From Calditrichia bacterium (GTDB taxonomy: Bacteria; Calditrichota; Calditrichia; RBG-13-44-9; J075): a DNA stretch of 64,000 nt. The stretch's first letter is position 1. Each line of letters starts with the position of its first letter. Of the stretch, positions 1 to 10,591 are shown one piece after another. A model generated the notes under the pieces. It searched no databases. It was given only the letters and a program-made list of their open reading frames with translations, and was not told where the DNA came from. Location of the stretch: NCBI GenBank assembly GCA_028284905.1, contig JANQQU010000083.1:1-64000 (forward strand). Reading direction: 5' to 3'. A program made the position numbers and the translations under genes.

Positions 1-231
1 TCGCTTAATTGATCGATATATCTTTTTTTTCGGCTCATAATCAAAAATAATAGCTAAAACTTTTATTCAAAACTTATTTTTGTCCAAGCACTTACTTAAA
101 TAAAATAATTTGAACTTTAACTGGAAATTGTAAATTAAACAGTCTGTATCTGGATAATGTTGACTAATTGAAATAACCCGTTTTCGGGTGAATTTTCCAA
201 CGGCTCGCCGAATATTACATGAAAGGTTGCT

Positions 232-1473
232 ATGGAACCACTATTTACCAATGATGCGATAGTACTGGGGATTTTACTGGCGATACTCGCCTTTGTTTTC
301 ACCACAGAATCCAGCGATAATCCCTTCTGGAAAAAGTTCTACAAATATATACCGGGGTTGTTAATGTGCTATTTCCTGCCCTCGGTGTTTAATTCTCTGG
401 GCATTATTTCCGGAGATGTTTCCCAGCTTTATTATATCTCTTCGCGCTATCTGTTGCCGGCGAGCCTGGTGTTGTTAACGATTAGTATCGATCTGAAAGC
501 GATTTTGAATTTGGGGCCGAAAGCGATCATTATGTTTATAACAGGTACCTTTGGCATCGTTATCGGCGGTCCGATCGCTTTGTTGGTTTTTGCTTCTTTC
601 TTCCCCGATGTCGTTGCCGGGGATGATGTTTGGCGCGGGATGACCACAGTTGCCGGTAGCTGGATCGGCGGCGGCGCTAACCAGGCAGCAATGAAGGAAG
701 TGTTTGAAGTAGGGGATGAGGCTTTTTCTGCATTGGTGGCAGTTGATGTGATCGTGGCGAATATCTGGATGGCTTTCCTGCTCTATGGCGCCGGTAATGC
801 GGAAAAGTTTGATAAATGGCTCGGTGGCGATACAACCGCGATTACCGCCGTGCGGGATAAAGTTGAAGAATACCGCGCCAGCATCTCTAAAATCCCTAAC
901 CTGACTGATGCTGTTCAAGTGGTTGCTGTTGGTTTTGGGGTTACAGCAGTCGGACACTTTGGGGCAGACTTGATTGCGCCTTTTATTGAAAACAATTTTC
1001 CAATCCTGGAGCGATTTAGCTTAACGTCTAAATTCTTCTGGTTAATCGTTATTGCAACAACTGGGGGACTGATTCTCTCTTTCACACCCGTGCGTCGTCT
1101 GGAAGGCGTTGGGGCTTCGCGAATGGGAAGTCTTCTCCTTTATGTATTAATTGCCAGCATTGGAATGAAGATGAATGTCCTGGCTATTTTTGATAACCCC
1201 GGCCTGTTTTTTGTCGGGTTGCTCTGGATGGCCATTCACGCCACTTTGATGATCACCGTTGCTAAGCTGATTAAAGCACCGCTATTTTTTATGGCGGTCG
1301 GTAGCCAGGCAAATGTCGGTGGAGCGGCATCGGCACCGGTTGTTGCTTCGGCGTTTCACCCAGCATTGGCACCGGTTGGCGTGCTATTGGCTGTGCTGGG
1401 ATATGCTGTGGGTACGTATGGCGCCTGGCTTTGCGGGATCACAATGCGTTACCTGCATGCATGGGCTTTCTAA
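232..1473 (+). CDS. DUF819 family integral membrane protein
   Basis: A 413-residue, strongly hydrophobic protein with about ten predicted membrane helices and no signal peptide. The glycine-rich stretch GSWIGGGANQAAM near residues 140-152 and a similar GSQANVGGAASAP near residues 362-374 are the paired half-site motifs I associate with the DUF819 (YjcL-like) family, so the fold is probably an inverted repeat transporter. Substrate is unknown. Start chosen at the ATG that follows an AAGG-type ribosome site (catgaaaggttgct). The gene stands alone: 231 bases of AT-rich DNA upstream hold only a small ACCCG/CGGGT hairpin (176-189), and a strong inverted repeat follows the stop. The family call is from remembered motifs and is fairly secure; the transport role is inference. 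Confidence 0.85.
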   Translation: MEPLFTNDAIVLGILLAILAFVFTTESSDNPFWKKFYKYIPGLLMCYFLPSVFNSLGIISGDVSQLYYISSRYLLPASLVLLTISIDLKAILNLGPKAIIMFITGTFGIVIGGPIALLVFASFFPDVVAGDDVWRGMTTVAGSWIGGGANQAAMKEVFEVGDEAFSALVAVDVIVANIWMAFLLYGAGNAEKFDKWLGGDTTAITAVRDKVEEYRASISKIPNLTDAVQVVAVGFGVTAVGHFGADLIAPFIENNFPILERFSLTSKFFWLIVIATTGGLILSFTPVRRLEGVGASRMGSLLLYVLIASIGMKMNVLAIFDNPGLFFVGLLWMAIHATLMITVAKLIKAPLFFMAVGSQANVGGAASAPVVASAFHPALAPVGVLLAVLGYAVGTYGAWLCGITMRYLHAWAF

Positions 1474-1482
1474 AATTTAAAT

Positions 1483-1554
1483 GAACGTCGTTAATAGCTG
1501 GTCGTTCTCTAAGCTCTTATAAGATTTAGCTATTAACGACGTTCGCATTTTTTT
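1483..1554 (+). terminator. Rho-independent terminator-like inverted repeat after the DUF819 gene
   Basis: A perfect 17-bp inverted repeat (arms 1483-1499 and 1528-1544) separated by 28 nt and followed by a T-rich run. It starts 9 bases after the DUF819 stop codon. The loop is long for a classical terminator, so it could also be a dispersed palindrome reused as one. Confidence 0.6.
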
Positions 1555-1761
1555 CTTCGCGAAATTTTCCATCCATTCATTTCCTCGAAAACATCTTTTC
1601 GGATTAAGATTTATAATTTTGTCAGATTCGACATCTCTGAATTCTCAATTTTTTATTTAAATGGTAAGGTTTTTGACGGGTGCAAAACAACGCTCCGGCG
1701 CATGTTGGTTAACAAATTGCCGGAAGATTATCTGTTGATTAAACCTACGGAGAAATTGGGA

Positions 1762-3816
1762 ATGAGTGATGAGCAACATTCACATATTCAGGATGAAAGC
1801 TTCTTTTTAAACGCCCTGTTTGAATTGGAAAACATTTTACTCGGGGACGGCGATTTTAATACCATCTGCACCAAATTTTTGGAGCAGCTAATGGGCACCC
1901 TGCTGGTAAGCAAGGGTGGTATCCTTCTCTTAGATCCGAACAGCTACGAATTAAAGCTACATCTACATAGCGGACTCCCTCAGGACCAACTTGCCGTTGA
2001 AGTCACCCAAAGCCTGTTTGAAACCATGGTAATGCAGGGCGAAGAAATATATATCATCGAAAACCCGCCGGCTCAGCTCACTCATTTTTTCCAAAAGAAC
2101 GATAATAAACTAAAAATCCTCGATTCCCATATTTGGGTACCGCTCTTTCTGCGGGGCAGCGTTTTCGGTTTTATCAGCCTGGGCAAAAAATACATGGATC
2201 AGGAATATACCGCCAATGATCTGAAAATTTTGAATATTACTGCCCGGATTATTGCCCTGTCCTTTCAAAACCAGGTGTTGTTTGATAGTATGAGACGTCA
2301 GCAAACAGATCAGACGAAGCTTACCCGGGAGATACAGGCAATTCAGGCAATGTCTTTTGTGCTGAAAATTATTCCCGGCCTAGATGAATTGCTTGATACA
2401 GTGTTGACCCAGGCATTAAAACTGCTGAATGTGCAATCCGGTTTGATCTTTCAAATCCAGCCGCATAACCCCCTGTTAAAAGTTGCTGTTTCTGAAGGGA
2501 TTTCCGATGAAAATCTGCAAAATTCCCGGGTATCCCGCAATAATAGTGCTTTGTTGACCTGTTTCCAGCATCGGCGTGGGGTTATTTTAAATAACCATAA
2601 CGACCGCCGCTTGAACAAGCTTACCAAGGCAGACCATCTACTGGCGGCGCCAATATTTTCCGGCAAAGAACTTTTCGCCATCATTGTAATGGCCGAACGG
2701 GATGCGGCTTTTGAAAAAGAGCAGTATGAAGAATTAGACTTGCAATTGTTGTCGTTGCTTTGCCGCCAGGCCGGCTTGGCAATTGAAAATTACAATTCCT
2801 ATCAGGATGTTTCCAAACACGCACACCGGCAGCAATTTTTGATCGATAATATGGCGACCGGCATCCTCACTACAACTGTTCTGGGAGAAATTGACAGTGT
2901 GAACGATGCGATGCTTTCCCTGCTTTCCTGTGAGAAAGAAGATATCCTGAATAGTCATTTCCATACAATCTTTAGTGAAGACCCGCATATCCTCGACCTG
3001 ATTCAGCAAGCCCAAATTTCCGAGAAATCTTTACATGAGCATTTTACCATCTGTCATGCGATTTCCCACGATACCCCGGTGAATATTTCCGCATCCCCTT
3101 TAAGGAATGGAGATAATAATGTCCATGGCGTTGTGGTTACTCTGGATGAAGTTCGCAATGAAAATAATCTCAAGGAAATTTTTCGGAATAAAGTGCACAG
3201 CGAAGCATTGCACGAGCTGGTCGAGGGGGAAATTCCTGTCAAACTGGATGGTGCTGCCGGGAAAGCGACGATTCTCTACTGCCAGATGAATAACCTGCCG
3301 GAGATTATCGAAGCATTAAATGCCGATGCGACTTTTCGATATGTTAATCATTTTCTTGAGAAGGCAAACCGGATTATTCTCGATGCAAAAGGCATGTGGA
3401 ATAAAACAGACCCAGAGGCAATGATGGCTGCATTTGGCATGCCTTTTACCCGGGATGACGATGCTGAACGGGCGTTGCGTACTGCTATCGAAATAATGGC
3501 CATGGTAACTGCTGAAAATGAGCTGTTGGAGCAACAAGGAATTCCATTACTCGATGTTTCTATCGGTGTTGCAACCGGGGAGGTTGTGGCCGGAGGTGCG
3601 GGCGCTTCTGTTAAAAATCAGTACCTGGTATTAGGAGATACTGTTAGTATTAGCCGTCATCTCTGCGAAACTGCCAAGGCTGATGAGATATTGGTTTGCC
3701 CCTCCACCCGTGGCCGCCTGCAAGGCAATTTCAAGTTTGACCGCCTGCGAAAAACCCGGGTGCGTCAACTGGGCACCCAGATCGAAATTTATCGATATAG
3801 TGGTGAGAAACAATAG
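1762..3816 (+). CDS. GAF-GAF-PAS protein with degenerate class III cyclase homology domain
   Basis: A 684-residue cytosolic sensor-like protein. Order of domains: GAF about 25-180, second GAF about 205-355, PAS-like about 360-470, then an adenylate/guanylate cyclase homology domain about 490-680 (signature fragments AAFGMPFTRDDDAERAL, GVATGEVVAGG, YLVLGDTV). All the positions that normally do chemistry look altered: the first metal Asp is Gln508, the second is Glu552, the transition-state Asn is Ser629 and the Arg is His633. It is therefore probably not a working cyclase but a binding or regulatory module. An in-frame ATG at 1702 would add 20 residues; I prefer 1762 because GGAG lies 9 nt upstream, while 1702 has no ribosome site. 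Stands alone. Domain identities are motif-based; loss of activity is inference. Confidence 0.85.
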   Translation: MSDEQHSHIQDESFFLNALFELENILLGDGDFNTICTKFLEQLMGTLLVSKGGILLLDPNSYELKLHLHSGLPQDQLAVEVTQSLFETMVMQGEEIYIIENPPAQLTHFFQKNDNKLKILDSHIWVPLFLRGSVFGFISLGKKYMDQEYTANDLKILNITARIIALSFQNQVLFDSMRRQQTDQTKLTREIQAIQAMSFVLKIIPGLDELLDTVLTQALKLLNVQSGLIFQIQPHNPLLKVAVSEGISDENLQNSRVSRNNSALLTCFQHRRGVILNNHNDRRLNKLTKADHLLAAPIFSGKELFAIIVMAERDAAFEKEQYEELDLQLLSLLCRQAGLAIENYNSYQDVSKHAHRQQFLIDNMATGILTTTVLGEIDSVNDAMLSLLSCEKEDILNSHFHTIFSEDPHILDLIQQAQISEKSLHEHFTICHAISHDTPVNISASPLRNGDNNVHGVVVTLDEVRNENNLKEIFRNKVHSEALHELVEGEIPVKLDGAAGKATILYCQMNNLPEIIEALNADATFRYVNHFLEKANRIILDAKGMWNKTDPEAMMAAFGMPFTRDDDAERALRTAIEIMAMVTAENELLEQQGIPLLDVSIGVATGEVVAGGAGASVKNQYLVLGDTVSISRHLCETAKADEILVCPSTRGRLQGNFKFDRLRKTRVRQLGTQIEIYRYSGEKQ

Positions 3817-3961
3817 AAAATAGAAGAGGGGGCTTCGCTTTCCTTAACTATTTACCATGATTATTCTATTGTATTCCTTCCTTTCCTTGGACTATATTCA
3901 AGATAATATTCAAGCTATCTATCACTGACTCCTCATTTTGGGGGAAATTAAGGAGGTCATT

Positions 3962-4333
3962 GTGAAAATATATTATCATCCGCGCTTAAAGCAGTTCTCT
4001 CGCCACCTGCGGAATAATAGCACACTCAGTGAAATCAAGTACTGGAAAGCCGTAAAAGGTCGAAAAATTTATGGATATCAATTTTTGCGACAAAAACCAA
4101 TCGGGCATTATATCGTTGATTTTTACTGCAGTAAATTAAAATTGGTGGTCGAAATAGATGGAAGCAGTCATATTGGTAAAGAAGAATATGATCTTAAGCG
4201 ACAGAATTATCTGGAAAATCTCGGATTAACAGTTATGCGTTTTGATAATCGTGATGTTCGAGACAACCTGAATGATGTAATCCGCCAGATTGAAGAATAT
4301 ATTCAATCTTTTGAGGAGGGGAAAGCGGATTGA
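3962..4333 (+). CDS. DUF559 endonuclease-fold protein
   Basis: A 123-residue protein of the DUF559 family, which has the Vsr/PD-(D/E)XK-like restriction endonuclease fold. Recognisable pieces are the N-terminal ARR-type region (LRNNSTLSEIKYWKAVKGRK), YQFLRQKPIGHYIVDFYC, and the likely metal-binding VEIDGSSH. The start is GTG at 3962, five bases after a perfect AGGAGG; the upstream in-frame TTG at 3938 lies before that site and is rejected. Family members are usually solitary and of unknown biological role. The gene is followed within 30 bases by a large inverted repeat, which may be linked to it. Confidence 0.88.
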   Translation: MKIYYHPRLKQFSRHLRNNSTLSEIKYWKAVKGRKIYGYQFLRQKPIGHYIVDFYCSKLKLVVEIDGSSHIGKEEYDLKRQNYLENLGLTVMRFDNRDVRDNLNDVIRQIEEYIQSFEEGKAD

Positions 4334-4362
4334 TGTTGGTGATTACTTGAGTTTCGCGATTT

Positions 4363-4457
4363 TGTACATTCCCCTTTCCCCCTTTTCTAAGGGGAAACAT
4401 TGCATAAACATGGCACGGACTTCCCCCTTAGAAAAGGGGGAGCGAGGGGGATGTACC
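4363..4457. repeat. Large imperfect palindrome between convergent DUF559 gene and metH
   Basis: Arms of about 32 bases at 4363-4394 and 4422-4457, built on tgtaca, runs of C or G and CTTTTCTAAGGGG / CCCCTTAGAAAAG. The right arm carries a short insertion (agcg). It lies between the stops of two convergent genes and could terminate both, but its C-run/G-run composition is that of dispersed intergenic palindromes seen in many genomes. Confidence 0.65.
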
Positions 4458-4501
4458 ATTACTTAGTACCAAGCAAATCACCAGAATGCTTTCCTAATCA
4501 A

Positions 4502-7500
4502 TCAATACCCCAAAATCGGCGATAACCAGCGCTCGGCGACAGACAGTTCCATCCCTTTACGACGGGCGTAGTCTGCAACTTGGTCCCGGTCGATTCTGCC
4601 AATACCAAAATAACGTGATTCCGGATGCGCAAAATAAAAGCCACTCACAGAAGCTGCCGGCAGCATCGCAAATGATTCCGTTAAACTGACGCCGGTGCTG
4701 TCCGTTGCTTTTAGCAGCTCAAACAGAATGCCCTTCTCAGTATGATCCGGGCAGGCCGGATAGCCGGGCGCGGGACGTATCCCCCGGTAGGATTCCGCAA
4801 TTAATGCTTCATTCTCAAAGTTTTCATCGGGCGCATATCCCCAATGTTCCTTCCGTGTTTTCTCATGCAGCAATTCTGCGAATGCTTCTGCCAGACGATC
4901 AGCCAGTGCCTTGGTAAGAATGGCGTTATAATCATCATGATCGGCTTCAAATTGCTGCACAAGTGCATCGATGCCAACACCGGCGGTAACAACAAATCCA
5001 CCAATGTAATCCGCAACGCCACTGCTTTTCGGAGCGATAAAATCCGATAAAGCCATGTTGGCGCGGCCTTCAGCTTTTTGGCTTTGTTGGCGCAGGGTAT
5101 GCAGTACGGTCAATACAGTTTCCCGCTGATCATCCGTATAAACCTCGATATCATCGCCCACGCTATTGGCCGGGTAAAATCCGATGACCGCTTTTGCTGT
5201 TAGCAGTTTTTCCGCGATGATTTTATCCAGTAATTGCTGGGCATCATCAAACAGCTTTTTAGCCTCTTTGCCATATTTCGGGCTTTCAAAGATGTTTGGA
5301 TACTTCCCTTTCATTTCCCAGGCGTGGAAGAATGGGCCCCAGTCGATCCGGGAACGGATTTCTGCCAGAGAGAAGTCGTCCCAAACTTTTGTTCCCATGA
5401 ATCCCGGACGAGCGATATTGGCAGCTGCCCAGTCCGTTTTGAAGTGCTGCTCGCGCGCGCGTGAGATCGGCAACAGTGCTTTTGAGCCATGACGGTTCTT
5501 GTGCGCTGCACGCAGCTGCTCATATTCCTGGCTTAACTCGGCAACATATCCCGGTTTCTGGGAGTCATTCAAGAGATTACTGACAACATTAACACAGCGG
5601 GAAGCATCCAATACGTGGATTGACGGTCCGGAATATTCCGGGTCAATTTTCACCGCGGTATGTGCCCGGGATGTTGTTGCACCGCCGATAAGCAGCGGAA
5701 GATTAAAATCCTGCCGCTCCATCTCTTTCGCGATGTAAACCATTTCATCCAGTGATGGGGTGATTAAGCCGCTAATACCAATGACGTCAACATCTTCCTC
5801 CTGGGCAGCCTTCAGAATTTTATCTGCGGGCACCATCACCCCAAGGTCGACGATTTCGTAATTGTTACAGCCGAGCACGACGCCAACGATGTTCTTCCCG
5901 ATATCATGCACATCGCCTTTTGCGGTAGCGAGCAATACTTTACCAGCACTGCTTTTATCGCCGGATGCTGCCTTTTCTGCTTCCATATACGGGGTTAGCT
6001 GAGCAACGGATTTTTTCATCACCCGGGCGCTTTTCACGACCTGAGGGAGAAACATTTTCCCGGAACCGAAGAGATCACCAACAACGTTCATTCCATCCAT
6101 CAAAGGGCCTTCGATGACAAGCAGCGGGCGCTCATATTTCTGGCGGGCTTCCTCGGTATCTGCTTCGATGTAATCGACAATGCCTTTAACCAGCGCATGC
6201 TTTAATCTTTCTTCCACACTGCCGTTACGCCAGGCTTCGTCGGCTGTTGTCTTTTTGTCTACGGCTTTTACCGTTTCGGCAAAATCAACCAGTGTCTCCG
6301 TGGCTTCCGGATTTCGGTTGAGCAGCACATCTTCCACATAAGTAAGCAGTTGATCAGGAATCTCTTCGTAAACGGTAATCTGCCCGGCATTTACGATGCC
6401 CATATCCATACCAGCCTTAATGGCATGGTAAAGAAAGGCGGAGTGCATAGCTTCCCGCAGTGCATTGTTCCCCCGGAAGGAGAAGGAAATATTACTAACG
6501 CCGCCACTGACTTGTGCGCCCGGTAAGGTTGCCTTGATTTGCCGGGTTGCTTCGATAAAATTAACGGCATAGTTGTTATGTTCTTCGATGCCGGTGGCGA
6601 CGGCAAAAATGTTTGGATCAAAGATGATATCATTAGGAGAGAAGCCGATTTCTTTTGTAAGAATGTTGTAAGCGCGGGTGCAAATTTCCACCTTACGTTC
6701 GGTGGTATCCGCCTGACCGACTTCATCAAATGCCATCACAATAACGGCAGCACCATAGCGGCGAGCAAGTGTTGCCTGATGTTTAAAGACTTCTTCGCCT
6801 TCCTTCAGGCTGATAGAATTGACAATACATTTCCCCTGGGCGCATTTCAACCCTTCCTCAATGACCGACCATTTCGAAGAGTCCAGCATTAGCGGAACAC
6901 GAGAAATATCCGGCTCGGAGCCGATGAGATTGACAAACTTTTTCATCGCCGCTTCGGAATCGAGCATGCCTTCATCCATATTGATATCGATAACTTGTGC
7001 GCCGTCCTCCACTTGTTTACGGGCAACGGAGAGGGCTTCTTCGTATTTCTCCTCCAGGATCAGGCGGGCAAAGCGGCGGGAGCCGGTAACATTGCATCGC
7101 TCGCCGACATTAACAAAGTTGGAATCCGGGCGAATAACCAACGGTTCCAAACCACTAAAGGAGGGATATTCGGCTACTTCCGGTACCTGGCGAGGTTGTT
7201 TACCTTCCATCACTTTTACGAGCTCCCGGGTGAATTCCGGGGTGCTGCCGCAACAGCTGCCGATGACGTTGATAAACCCACTGTCAGCAAATTCACTAAG
7301 CAATTCGCCCATCTCCTGAGCGGTTTGATCGTAGGCGCCAAATTCGTTTGGCAAGCCGGCGTTGGGATAGCAGCTAACATACAACGGGGCAATTTTCGAA
7401 AGCGTTTCAATATAAGGGCGCATTTCGGTTGCTCCCAGGGCACAGTTGATGCCGATGCTAAGCAGCGGGAATTGTTTAACGGAAATCCAGAATGCTTCCA

Positions 7501-8188
7501 GTGTCTGTCCGGAAAGGGTGCGCCCACTGGCATCGACGATGGTAACGGAAAGCATTACAGGAATAAATTTGCCGGTCTCGCTAAATAGCTGATCGATGGC
7601 AAACAATGCCGCTTTACAATTAAGTGTATCAAAAACAGTCTCGACGAGCAGAATGTCGACCCCGCCATCAAGCAGACCGCGTGCTTGCTCATAATAGCCA
7701 TGGCGAATTTCTTCAAAGGTAACATTGCGCAGGCCTGGTTCATTGACATCAGGGGAAAGAGAGGCCGTACGATTTGTTGGCCCAAGGGCACCGGCAATGT
7801 AACGGGGCTTTCCGGGATGCTCTTTTGCATAAGCCTCGCAGGCCTCGCGGGCAATTTGGGCGGCCTTCAGGTTCATTTCATAAACCAGATCGACCATATT
7901 GTAATCTGCCAGAGATATACCGTTGGCATTAAAGGTATTGGTTTCGATGATGTCCGCACCTGCCTCCAGGTAAGCGGTGTGGATTTCCTTGATGACATCC
8001 GGGCGGGTAATCGACAATAAATCGTTGTTCCCTTTTTGGTCGCCCGGATGATCGGCAAATCGTTCGCCACGAAAATCTTCTTCCTCAAGGCGATAGCCCT
8101 GAATCATAGTGCCCATGGCGCCATCGAGTACTAAAATGCGTTTTTTTAATTCCTGATATATTGGATGACTGTCAAATTTATTGGTCAT
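4502..8188 (-). CDS. metH: Cobalamin-dependent methionine synthase
   Basis: Transfers the methyl group of 5-methyltetrahydrofolate to homocysteine through cobalamin; cytosolic. Full length at 1228 residues with all four modules in order: homocysteine-binding barrel (GAMGTMIQ near the N-terminus, zinc-site GSCCGST near residue 315), pterin-binding domain ([13 protein letters not shown] about 360), cobalamin-binding domain ([20 protein letters not shown] about 765, containing the DxHxxG histidine that ligates cobalt) and the AdoMet reactivation domain ([14 protein letters not shown] about 1150). Start ATG has GGGAGC about 9 nt upstream. Monocistronic by spacing, convergent with the DUF559 gene and divergent from the VWA gene. 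I looked for a cobalamin or SAM riboswitch upstream and did not see one. Confidence 0.98.
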   Translation of the reverse strand: MTNKFDSHPIYQELKKRILVLDGAMGTMIQGYRLEEEDFRGERFADHPGDQKGNNDLLSITRPDVIKEIHTAYLEAGADIIETNTFNANGISLADYNMVDLVYEMNLKAAQIAREACEAYAKEHPGKPRYIAGALGPTNRTASLSPDVNEPGLRNVTFEEIRHGYYEQARGLLDGGVDILLVETVFDTLNCKAALFAIDQLFSETGKFIPVMLSVTIVDASGRTLSGQTLEAFWISVKQFPLLSIGINCALGATEMRPYIETLSKIAPLYVSCYPNAGLPNEFGAYDQTAQEMGELLSEFADSGFINVIGSCCGSTPEFTRELVKVMEGKQPRQVPEVAEYPSFSGLEPLVIRPDSNFVNVGERCNVTGSRRFARLILEEKYEEALSVARKQVEDGAQVIDINMDEGMLDSEAAMKKFVNLIGSEPDISRVPLMLDSSKWSVIEEGLKCAQGKCIVNSISLKEGEEVFKHQATLARRYGAAVIVMAFDEVGQADTTERKVEICTRAYNILTKEIGFSPNDIIFDPNIFAVATGIEEHNNYAVNFIEATRQIKATLPGAQVSGGVSNISFSFRGNNALREAMHSAFLYHAIKAGMDMGIVNAGQITVYEEIPDQLLTYVEDVLLNRNPEATETLVDFAETVKAVDKKTTADEAWRNGSVEERLKHALVKGIVDYIEADTEEARQKYERPLLVIEGPLMDGMNVVGDLFGSGKMFLPQVVKSARVMKKSVAQLTPYMEAEKAASGDKSSAGKVLLATAKGDVHDIGKNIVGVVLGCNNYEIVDLGVMVPADKILKAAQEEDVDVIGISGLITPSLDEMVYIAKEMERQDFNLPLLIGGATTSRAHTAVKIDPEYSGPSIHVLDASRCVNVVSNLLNDSQKPGYVAELSQEYEQLRAAHKNRHGSKALLPISRAREQHFKTDWAAANIARPGFMGTKVWDDFSLAEIRSRIDWGPFFHAWEMKGKYPNIFESPKYGKEAKKLFDDAQQLLDKIIAEKLLTAKAVIGFYPANSVGDDIEVYTDDQRETVLTVLHTLRQQSQKAEGRANMALSDFIAPKSSGVADYIGGFVVTAGVGIDALVQQFEADHDDYNAILTKALADRLAEAFAELLHEKTRKEHWGYAPDENFENEALIAESYRGIRPAPGYPACPDHTEKGILFELLKATDSTGVSLTESFAMLPAASVSGFYFAHPESRYFGIGRIDRDQVADYARRKGMELSVAERWLSPILGY

Positions 8189-8287
8189 TTTTCAGATGCT
8201 CCCGGTTAAATCATGTGATTGATAGGGAGTAATTTAATGCATGAAAACAGAAAGTCAGCATTTTTTTTTGCCGGTCGTTATTTGCGT

Positions 8288-8306
8288 CCGTGCATGCTGT
8301 GCACGG
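8288..8306. other. Small perfect hairpin in the metH / VWA divergent spacer
   Basis: CCGTGCA and TGCACGG form a 7-bp stem with a 5-nt loop, about 100 bases upstream of the metH start and 160 bases upstream of the VWA-gene start. No T-run. It could be part of a leader or an operator; the role is not known. The rest of the 278-base spacer shows nothing I can support. Confidence 0.35.
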
Positions 8307-8466
8307 CGCTGTGCAGGAATTGAGATGAAGGCGGATGTTTAGCAATTTCCGGGGATATGTGCACGTTGTTTAAGTCCTTGTTTATTATAGACTTTTGTTT
8401 TTGTAGTAGAGTGGCATCATTCTTGATTTAGCTACCATAAATCATAAAATAAATGAGGAGGATTCT

Positions 8467-10554
8467 ATGCGTGCTTTACTACAACTATTATTCGTTTTAT
8501 TCCTGAGTAACATCATTTGGGCCAATGGGGTTTGCATTAAAGATGCTTCGGAGAATGTTAATCTTCGTTTAACATCGAGTGCTGTGGAAGTATCTGTGGA
8601 AAGTCAGATTGCCATAGTGAAAACGACACAGGCATTCCTGAATGATCTCAATCAGGATGCAATCGTCAAATACGGCTTTCCGCTGCCGGAGGGCGCCAGT
8701 GCAATCGCACTTCGCTGGCATCAGGAGGGCATTTGGTACGAGGCAAATATGAGTGCGGCCGCTCAGGATACGACACTTCCCGGCTCCGGGTCAACTGTGT
8801 CTCAAAATCTGGTTGATTATCTCGGTGTAGTGCCGCTGTATTTTCCGATTGAAGATGCTGTAAAAAGAGATTCTACAATAATGGTCGAACTAACTTACGT
8901 ACAACTGTTGCCGTATGAGTTTGGCAATGTCGACTTTACTTATCCATCAGATTATTCACTGATTCAAGCAGAAACAGTGACGGAACAGACGCTGGATTTT
9001 CAGCTGAACTCTTTGCGAACAATTGAAAGTATTTCCTTATTAAGTGATCATAATCTGATTGAATTACTGAATTCCGGTAATAGCGCCTCGCTAAAGACAA
9101 AAGATGAAAATGATACGGCTGATGAAAATTATGTGCTGCGTTATTCACTGGCACTGGATCAGCTTGGGTTGTTCGGTTACAGCACTCAAATTCCCGACTC
9201 ATTGGTGCCGGATAACGGTGGCAGTGGTTTTCTCTCTTTTATTGCTGAACCGGATCCGGGCAATACTGTTGATGTTATAGACAAAGTTTTTACCCTCATA
9301 ATTGATCGTTCCGGCAGTATGAGTGGTAATAAAATTGTTCAGGCCCGGAATGCGGCCAGTTTTATCGTTGAGAATTTGAATGAAGGGGACAGGTTCAATA
9401 TTGTCGACTTTTCCAGTAACATTACCAGCTTTTCATCAGAACATCTTCCCTATAATAGTACCAGCCGTAACCAGGCGCTAAATTATATCGCGAGCATCAA
9501 TGCCGGCGGGGGCACCAATATATCCGGCGCCTTTGATGTTGCCGTGCCCCAATTTTCCACTGCAAACGATTCCACTGCAAATATTATTATCTTTTTTACA
9601 GATGGAGAGGCGACATCCGGAATTACCAATACAACCTCCCTGCTTAACCATGTGCAAAATCTTATTGCGATTGAGGAAAGTAATATCATGGTTTTTACAT
9701 TTGGGATTGGTGCGAATGCCAATCGACAGTTACTAACACTGCTTGCCTCGCAGAATTCGGGTCTTTCCGTTTTTCTGGATGACAACGACCTTTTCGATGT
9801 TATATCCGAATTCTATCTACAAATTCGTAACCCGGTAATGCTTAATACCTCTATTAATTTTACGCCTGCGATCGTCAATGAAGTTTACCCGGAACAATTA
9901 CCCAATTTGTATAAAGGACAGCAATTGATTATTAGCGGACGATATAATAGTGCGCAGCCAATTACCGTTACTTTGAGCGGCGAAGCCTTTGGGCAGTCAG
10001 TAAGTTATGATTACAATCTTGATTTATCCGGTGAAGATAATGATAACTACCGCTTCCTGACAAAGCTCTGGGCAAAGCAGAAAATTGAACATTTATTGGT
10101 TCAGTACTACAGCCTCGATCCCAATTCTGTTGCTGCGCAATTGTTGAAGGAAGAAATTGTCGGTATTAGTCTGGCTTATGGCGTGGTTAGTCCGTTTACC
10201 CGTTTTAGCGGTGGAGATCCGGTCGGTATCGAGGATGAAGAAACACTTGAGCAGCCAATTACGATTGCCCGGGATATCGAATTACTCGGTAATTATCCCA
10301 ACCCGTTCAATCCCTCAACGACAATTCGCGTGCAGGTAAAAGGTGTACAAACCGGCTTGATGAAAATTAAAATCTATAATACTCTTGGACAGTTGGTGCG
10401 TGTGCTTTTCCTGAATGTAACTGGCAACGGACTTTACGAAATCACCTGGGATGGAATGACTTCAGGCGGACTACCAGCAGCTTCCGGGAATTACGTCTAC
10501 ATTGTCGAGTTTGAAAATTATATACTGGCGAAAAAGATGACCTTAATGAAGTAA
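8467..10554 (+). CDS. Secreted VIT-VWA domain protein with T9SS sorting tail
   Basis: 695 residues. A signal peptide (about 1-20, ending WANG) is followed by a VIT domain (about 25-180), a von Willebrand A domain (about 270-450) and a C-terminal T9SS type A sorting domain (about 610-695, beginning NYPNPFNPSTTIR and ending in KKMTLMK). The VWA metal site is complete: DRSGS, the Thr of GGGTNISGAF and the Asp of FFTDGEAT. VIT plus VWA is the architecture of inter-alpha-trypsin inhibitor heavy chains; in bacteria such proteins are surface proteins of unknown ligand. The start has a clear GAGGAGG 5 nt upstream. Monocistronic, ended by a strong terminator. Secretion by T9SS is inferred from the tail. 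Confidence 0.93.
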   Translation: MRALLQLLFVLFLSNIIWANGVCIKDASENVNLRLTSSAVEVSVESQIAIVKTTQAFLNDLNQDAIVKYGFPLPEGASAIALRWHQEGIWYEANMSAAAQDTTLPGSGSTVSQNLVDYLGVVPLYFPIEDAVKRDSTIMVELTYVQLLPYEFGNVDFTYPSDYSLIQAETVTEQTLDFQLNSLRTIESISLLSDHNLIELLNSGNSASLKTKDENDTADENYVLRYSLALDQLGLFGYSTQIPDSLVPDNGGSGFLSFIAEPDPGNTVDVIDKVFTLIIDRSGSMSGNKIVQARNAASFIVENLNEGDRFNIVDFSSNITSFSSEHLPYNSTSRNQALNYIASINAGGGTNISGAFDVAVPQFSTANDSTANIIIFFTDGEATSGITNTTSLLNHVQNLIAIEESNIMVFTFGIGANANRQLLTLLASQNSGLSVFLDDNDLFDVISEFYLQIRNPVMLNTSINFTPAIVNEVYPEQLPNLYKGQQLIISGRYNSAQPITVTLSGEAFGQSVSYDYNLDLSGEDNDNYRFLTKLWAKQKIEHLLVQYYSLDPNSVAAQLLKEEIVGISLAYGVVSPFTRFSGGDPVGIEDEETLEQPITIARDIELLGNYPNPFNPSTTIRVQVKGVQTGLMKIKIYNTLGQLVRVLFLNVTGNGLYEITWDGMTSGGLPAASGNYVYIVEFENYILAKKMTLMK

Positions 10555-10591
10555 TTACGTCTGCTGGCTTAATAGCAGCAATACTTTAGTT

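Noticed and set aside
1702-1761. Earlier start for the GAF/cyclase-like gene
   Set aside because: No ribosome site before 1702, while the ATG at 1762 has GGAG at 9 bases; not fully excluded.
4705-8020. Many plus-strand frames opposite metH
   Set aside because: They mirror the codon structure of a full-length, well-conserved gene and show no independent start signals.
8411-8427. Sigma-54 promoter-like TGGCATCATTCTTGA before the VIT-VWA gene
   Set aside because: The invariant GC of the -12 element is GA here, so it does not meet the minimal consensus despite an rpoN gene in the window.
8189-8466. Cobalamin or SAM riboswitch before metH
   Set aside because: No B12-box (GCCACTG-type) or SAM-I core was found on the minus strand; only a simple 7-bp hairpin is present.
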